Part shown: one piece after another, positions 60,278-64,000 of the stretch
How positions within the stretch are numbered: the stretch's first letter is position 1
Layout: each line of letters begins with the position of its first letter
DNA from: Poritiphilus sp965212595
GTDB lineage: Bacteria; Bacteroidota; Bacteroidia; Flavobacteriales; Flavobacteriaceae
DNA: 64,000 nt
Assembly (NCBI GenBank): GCA_965212595.1
Contig: CBDBVE010000009.1
Location: 372,001 to 436,000, forward strand
Direction of reading: 5' to 3'
Notes under the pieces: model-generated
Seen by the model: only the letters and a program-made list of their open reading frames with translations
Databases searched by the model: none
What the model was told of the DNA's origin: nothing
Position numbers and translations under genes: made by a program

Positions 60278-63200
60278 TTAGAATGTGGCGTTAACTCCAA
60301 AGGTAACAGTAACTGGGTTAGGGAATGCAGACCAGTCGATTCCTCTACTAGGTATTGCCGAACCATTAAGATTTCCAGTACTTACGGTAACTTCTGGATC
60401 GATACCACTGTAATCTGTAATTAAAAATAGGTTCTGACCAGTAACAGATAATCTCAGGCTTTTAAACGTACCCTCTCCAGATAGAGGCACATTGTAGCCA
60501 ATGGTTGCGTTCTGTAATCTGATAAAGTCACCGTCTTCCAAAAATCGAGTAGAAACCGCTGTCGAAGCACCTCCGTCTTCACCGCTATTAACTACTCCTG
60601 GAGTAACATTTCGTCCTGTAACGATTTGACCAGCATTAAAGAATGAGTTGGCAGTGTTGTTATACACTGAGAACCCAAACTGACCTGCCAAATAAGTACT
60701 GACATCCCAGTTTTTGTGACTGAAATTTAATGAGAGTCCGGTAGTAATATCTGGAAGCGCGTCTTCACCAACAAAAGTCTTATCGGCATCAGGATCTCCC
60801 ACACCATTACCATCTATATCTGTATAGATTGGATTACCCGTGCTATCGAAGCCTTCGAAAATAGCCATATAATAAGCAAATAATGGCTGCCCGGCTTCAA
60901 ACCGCTGTGCGAAAGCACCTGAAAGTCCAGGACCATTAATGGGCCCATAGTTAATGGCACCTCCAAAATCCTGTATTTCATTATCGTTGAAAGAGATGTT
61001 AAATGAGGTCGAGAACGTAGTATCCTCATTTTGGATGAAGTCGTAGTTTAAGCCAACTTCAAGACCCTGGTTGATCACACTTGCATCTACATTACCAAAC
61101 TGGAAAGGATTGGTAGATGGAGCTGCAGGAGGAGTCCTTAAAAGAATATCTCTAGTATCTCTGCGATATACATCAATGCTTCCGCTAAATCTGTCATTAT
61201 TAAATCCAAAATCAAGACCTACGTTGAAATCTACCGTAGACTCCCATTTTAGATCGGGAACATCCGTAGCAACAATAGAAAGTCCGTTGTCATTAATTGA
61301 ACCGTCGTTTTGGATACTGTTTAGAATAAGCTGGGCAAAACGCTGACGCGCCACAAAGTTACCATAACCTAGACCATCCTGGTTACCAGTGATACCACCA
61401 CTCAGTCTTAGTTTCAATGTAGAGATGGCGTCACCAATGAAATCTTCTTCACCAATTTGCCATGCAATAGCGCCAGACGGGAAGTAACCATATTGGTTTT
61501 CAGGACCAAATCTAGAAGAACCGTCAGCTCTCATGGTACCCGTAATAATGTACTTGTTTTTATAAGCGTACTCTACTCTTCCAAAGAAAGATTGTAACTC
61601 ATCTGTATTGTCGAAGTTGTCAAACACTAAAGATTGTACGCCTCTCGTAAACTCAAAGGCCACATTATCTGTAGCTACAGTTGGGAACAAGCGGTTTATG
61701 GTCAAATCTGGCCTGTTAGGAGCGTAGTAAAATTGTTGGAATGAACCATCAATAGTAGCCCGCGCATCATTAACCGTGGTCACTAAGTCTGATCCCATTT
61801 TGTTGAGATCCTGAGTTCCAAAGCCACGAGCAGCCGCGTTGAATCCGAAAGTTTGGAAATCCTGGAAAGCATAACCCACAATTGCATCTAGTCTGGAATC
61901 CTCAAATTCCTTATTATATCCAAGTGTTACTTCCAAAGTCTTATTATCGCGCTCTAAGCTGTTAAAAGTTCCTGCACCTAAGCCCTCAACTCCATTAAAA
62001 TTCTGAAGATTTGCTGAAAGTACTGAAACGTTCTCACTGTCAGACCTATCCCATCCCAAGTTAACTTTACCAGTAAGTTCTGGAGTAAATTTATACTCTG
62101 CAGAACCATTTAACAGGTATCTGTTTGTGTTTGTGATGTTTTGAGTTTCTGCCAAATAGTTGGCTGGCTGTGTTTGTCCACCTCCGTCATCAAAAGTAGG
62201 AGATGCTGGCCATGTTGGGTTTGCAGAATAGGCTGCACCCAGAATATCACCTCTAAATCCTACCTGACCTTCAAGAGGAGGTTGATCTCTATTCACTCTA
62301 GAGGCAGATGCTTGTACTGTTACCAGTAACTTATCGTCAAAGAATCGTTGATTCCAATTTAATCTACCGGTAATGCGCTCAAACTCAGACTTTTCTACAA
62401 CACCAAATTGCTTTTGGTATCCAAAAGTAGCTCGTACATTCCCAGAACCATAATTTTGGGAGTAAGCTATATTGTGATTACTGGAGGCCGTAGACCTTAG
62501 TACTTCTTCCTGCCAATCTGTATTACCTCCAAAATTTACGTTATTGGAATTTCCTCCAAACTGGTCCACCGCAGCCAAAAATTCAGGAGCGGACAACAGG
62601 TCATATTTTCTAACCGGCCTTGAGATACTTAGGTTTGAAGACCATTCAAATGTTGGTCCGGAACCGGCTTTTCCGGTCTTAGTGGTTATTATAACTACTC
62701 CATTAGCACCTCGGGAACCGTAAATGGCGGTAGCCGAAGCATCCTTAAGGATACTGATACTTTCGATATCATTAGGATTCAGAAAGTTCAAAGGGTTACC
62801 GACGTCACTATTACCGGCACTACCACTGTCAGTAGTACCTGAGGTACCCCTAGCATCCGTACTTTGACCAAATAGTGGAACACCATCAACCACAAATAGC
62901 GGATTGTTATTTGCACGTACTGAGTTCGCCCCCCTGATATTCACCTGAATACCAGCACCTGGCTCACCACTTGACTGCGAGATATTTACCCCTGCGGTCT
63001 TACCCTGAATTAGTTGCTCAGGAGATGTGATAACACCACCGTTGAAATCTTCAGAAGTAACAGCCGTAACAGCGCCCGTTGCATCTTTAACGGTTGTGGT
63101 ACCGTAACCGATAATCACTACCTCGTCTAGTGCCTGTGCGTCTTCTTGCAGGACTACATTGATAGTAGATTGTCCATTTACAGCGACTTCTTGTGTGGCA

Positions 63201-63430
63201 AAACCAATGTAGCTAACCACTAGCGTAGCATTTGGGTCCACATTGCTGATGGTATAATTACCATCGAAGTCGGTTTGTGTACCATTTGTGGTTCCTTTAA
63301 CGACGACACTAGCCCCGGGCAGCGGACCGGTGGCATCAGAAACCGTACCTGATACGTCTTGTGCCTTTACTAGTCCAAAGCATAAAATTGCCCCAACCAG
63401 CATAAAGCTCTTTAGTAGCGTAATCTTCAT
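60278..63430 (-). CDS. SusC/RagA-family TonB-dependent outer-membrane transporter
   Basis: A 1050-residue TonB-dependent transporter. Signal peptide (to about residue 23, ending VKAQ), a carboxypeptidase-D-like regulatory domain (about 25-110: GTVSDATGPLPGASVVVKG, TDFDGNYTI), the TonB-box region EVVIIGYGT (about 105-113), a plug with NIRGANSVRANNNPLFVVDGVPL, and the barrel ending in VTFGVNATF. It imports an oligosaccharide or peptide in partnership with the downstream SusD. The specific substrate cannot be read from sequence. It has a long leader that holds a candidate LacI operator. Confidence 0.96.
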   Translation of the reverse strand: MKITLLKSFMLVGAILCFGLVKAQDVSGTVSDATGPLPGASVVVKGTTNGTQTDFDGNYTISNVDPNATLVVSYIGFATQEVAVNGQSTINVVLQEDAQALDEVVIIGYGTTTVKDATGAVTAVTSEDFNGGVITSPEQLIQGKTAGVNISQSSGEPGAGIQVNIRGANSVRANNNPLFVVDGVPLFGQSTDARGTSGTTDSGSAGNSDVGNPLNFLNPNDIESISILKDASATAIYGSRGANGVVIITTKTGKAGSGPTFEWSSNLSISRPVRKYDLLSAPEFLAAVDQFGGNSNNVNFGGNTDWQEEVLRSTASSNHNIAYSQNYGSGNVRATFGYQKQFGVVEKSEFERITGRLNWNQRFFDDKLLVTVQASASRVNRDQPPLEGQVGFRGDILGAAYSANPTWPASPTFDDGGGQTQPANYLAETQNITNTNRYLLNGSAEYKFTPELTGKVNLGWDRSDSENVSVLSANLQNFNGVEGLGAGTFNSLERDNKTLEVTLGYNKEFEDSRLDAIVGYAFQDFQTFGFNAAARGFGTQDLNKMGSDLVTTVNDARATIDGSFQQFYYAPNRPDLTINRLFPTVATDNVAFEFTRGVQSLVFDNFDNTDELQSFFGRVEYAYKNKYIITGTMRADGSSRFGPENQYGYFPSGAIAWQIGEEDFIGDAISTLKLRLSGGITGNQDGLGYGNFVARQRFAQLILNSIQNDGSINDNGLSIVATDVPDLKWESTVDFNVGLDFGFNNDRFSGSIDVYRRDTRDILLRTPPAAPSTNPFQFGNVDASVINQGLEVGLNYDFIQNEDTTFSTSFNISFNDNEIQDFGGAINYGPINGPGLSGAFAQRFEAGQPLFAYYMAIFEGFDSTGNPIYTDIDGNGVGDPDADKTFVGEDALPDITTGLSLNFSHKNWDVSTYLAGQFGFSVYNNTANSFFNAGQIVTGRNVTPGVVNSGEDGGASTAVSTRFLEDGDFIRLQNATIGYNVPLSGEGTFKSLRLSVTGQNLFLITDYSGIDPEVTVSTGNLNGSAIPSRGIDWSAFPNPVTVTFGVNATF

Positions 63431-63524
63431 AAATAGTTAATTTTAAGTTTAGTTAATTTTAATTCCAAGGTTAAACATATGTAAAAAAATTGTTAATCTC
63501 CTATACACTATAATATAAGGTTCT

Positions 63525-63540
63525 ACGAAAACGGTTTCGT
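63525..63540. promoter_or_regulatory. Candidate LacI-family operator
   Basis: ACGAAAACGGTTTCGT: outer six bases form a perfect inverted repeat (ACGAAA/TTTCGT) around a central CG, with one mismatched pair next to the centre. A 16-base palindrome with a central CG is typical of LacI/GalR operators. The divergent neighbour encodes a LacI-type regulator. Confidence 0.65.
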
Positions 63541-63635
63541 GTTAATAACTTTTAGAAAATGTAGAACCCATAATCTATCCTTAAATAAATTATGTAATCC
63601 TTATTAATGGGGTGTGATATTTGTTAAAATTGAAA

Positions 63636-63643
63636 CAAATATA
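63636..63643 (-). promoter_or_regulatory. -7 promoter element of susC
   Basis: Minus-strand TATATTTG matches TAnnTTTG. It lies 205 bases upstream of the susC ATG, giving a leader of about 200 bases with the candidate operator inside. Confidence 0.5.
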
Positions 63644-63785
63644 GTATTTTTTTAATTCTCCCCCGAGGAAATATAGATTACCAAAGGGAAACACCTGAAT
63701 CGCTAAGTGTTAAAAAAACCGGGATTTTAAGATTTCTTTTGGCTATCTTTAGGCGCGCATATTATGTTCTTATAGTACCACCAAT

Positions 63786-64000
63786 TTGAAACAGAAAATT
63801 ACCCTCAAACATATAGCCCGAGAATTAGAGGTCTCGATTTCTACCGTATCCAAAGCTTTAAAAAACAGTGAGGAGATCAGCCGGGACACTAAAGAAAAAG
63901 TACAAGCTTTTGCTAAGCTATATAATTACAAGCCCAATAATATTGCGATAAGCCTTAAAAACAAGCGCACCAAGAATATCGGGGTCATCATTCCTGATAT
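63786..64000 (+). CDS. LacI-family transcriptional regulator, 3'-truncated by window edge
   Basis: The first 71 codons of a LacI/GalR regulator, running off the end of the window. The N-terminal helix-turn-helix is complete: KITLKHIARELEVSISTVSKAL (helix 2 and the recognition helix), then the hinge region NIAISLKNKRTKNIGVIIPD leading into the periplasmic-binding-protein domain. There is no ATG between the upstream in-frame stop (63750) and the conserved N-terminus, so I use the TTG at 63786. It is divergent from susC and is the likely repressor or activator acting at the palindrome at 63525-63540. Confidence 0.9.
   Translation, partial: MKQKITLKHIARELEVSISTVSKALKNSEEISRDTKEKVQAFAKLYNYKPNNIAISLKNKRTKNIGVIIPD

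Larger units (their letters stand above)
63431..63785. other. Divergent susC / lacI regulatory region (355 bases)
   Basis: AT-rich region between the SusC-like gene and the LacI-type gene. It contains a near-palindrome suited to a LacI-type repressor (63525-63540) and an exact -7 element for susC (63636-63643 minus). A weaker -7 (minus TAACCTTG, 63466-63473) is closer to susC. No gene seen. Confidence 0.7.

Noticed and set aside
63466..63473. Second -7-like site (minus TAACCTTG) close to susC
   Set aside because: One mismatch in the TTTG half; kept as an alternative only, not listed as a promoter.
1..64000. Search by eye for CRISPR arrays, tRNA/rRNA genes, transposases, integrases and phage genes
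   Set aside because: None seen. Regularly spaced identical repeats, tRNA cloverleaf signatures and transposase motifs were not found, but a by-eye search can miss a lone tRNA or small RNA.

Overview
The window looks like core chromosome of a member of the Bacteroidota, most likely a marine Flavobacteriaceae; the genus cannot be settled from this sequence. The evidence is a SusC/SusD pair, two proteins with type IX secretion (T9SS) C-terminal sorting domains, DUF4271 and DUF4296 proteins, many short-lipobox lipoproteins, very few Shine-Dalgarno sites, and at least twelve exact copies of the Bacteroidota -7 promoter element TAnnTTTG placed just upstream of genes. I saw no rRNA, tRNA, insertion sequence, prophage or CRISPR array.

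Layout. 1-8.1 kb: 3' part of leuS, a membrane zinc peptidase, an acetyltransferase, a saccharopine-dehydrogenase-like gene with an Lrp regulator, a DUF423 protein, pckA and hemD. 8.1-14 kb: a GT39 glycosyltransferase divergent from a Dpm1-like polyprenyl-phosphate glycosyltransferase, then dihydroorotase, a DUF4296 lipoprotein and an epimerase. 14-18.1 kb: tyrS, an ankyrin-type protein, a LuxE-like acyl-protein synthetase and two tiny T9SS cargo proteins. 18.4-26.6 kb: a PhoB/PhoR-type two-component pair, trmB, a LysE exporter, an alkyltransferase-like protein, an Fe-S/redox block (mrp, nfu, a ferredoxin reductase and a ferredoxin) and an MsbA-like ABC transporter.

26.7-35.1 kb: a lipoprotein acylase of the penicillin acylase family, then a compact operon (GntP permease, RidA, D-threonine aldolase/D-serine dehydratase-like enzyme, M19 dipeptidase) divergent from a class V aminotransferase. 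Together these suggest import and breakdown of D-amino acids or D-containing peptides. 35-43.4 kb: a metallophosphoesterase, a large GAF protein, an HD-domain protein fused to a Pycsar-type membrane effector domain, and a three-part outer-membrane protein (phosphoesterase, kinase-like centre, Omp85 barrel).

43.4-64 kb: a six-gene operon of three tandem 1.1-kilo-residue VCBS/ASPIC-UnbV lipoproteins, a vanadium-haloperoxidase/PAP2 lipoprotein, a membrane-anchored GyrI-like protein and a propeller-like lipoprotein. It is followed by a sodium:solute symporter, a SusD-SusC pair, and the start of a divergent LacI-type regulator with a candidate operator between it and susC. The most interesting under-described pieces are this operon, the HD-Pycsar fusion, the phosphoesterase-kinase-like-Omp85 protein and the paired minimal T9SS proteins.
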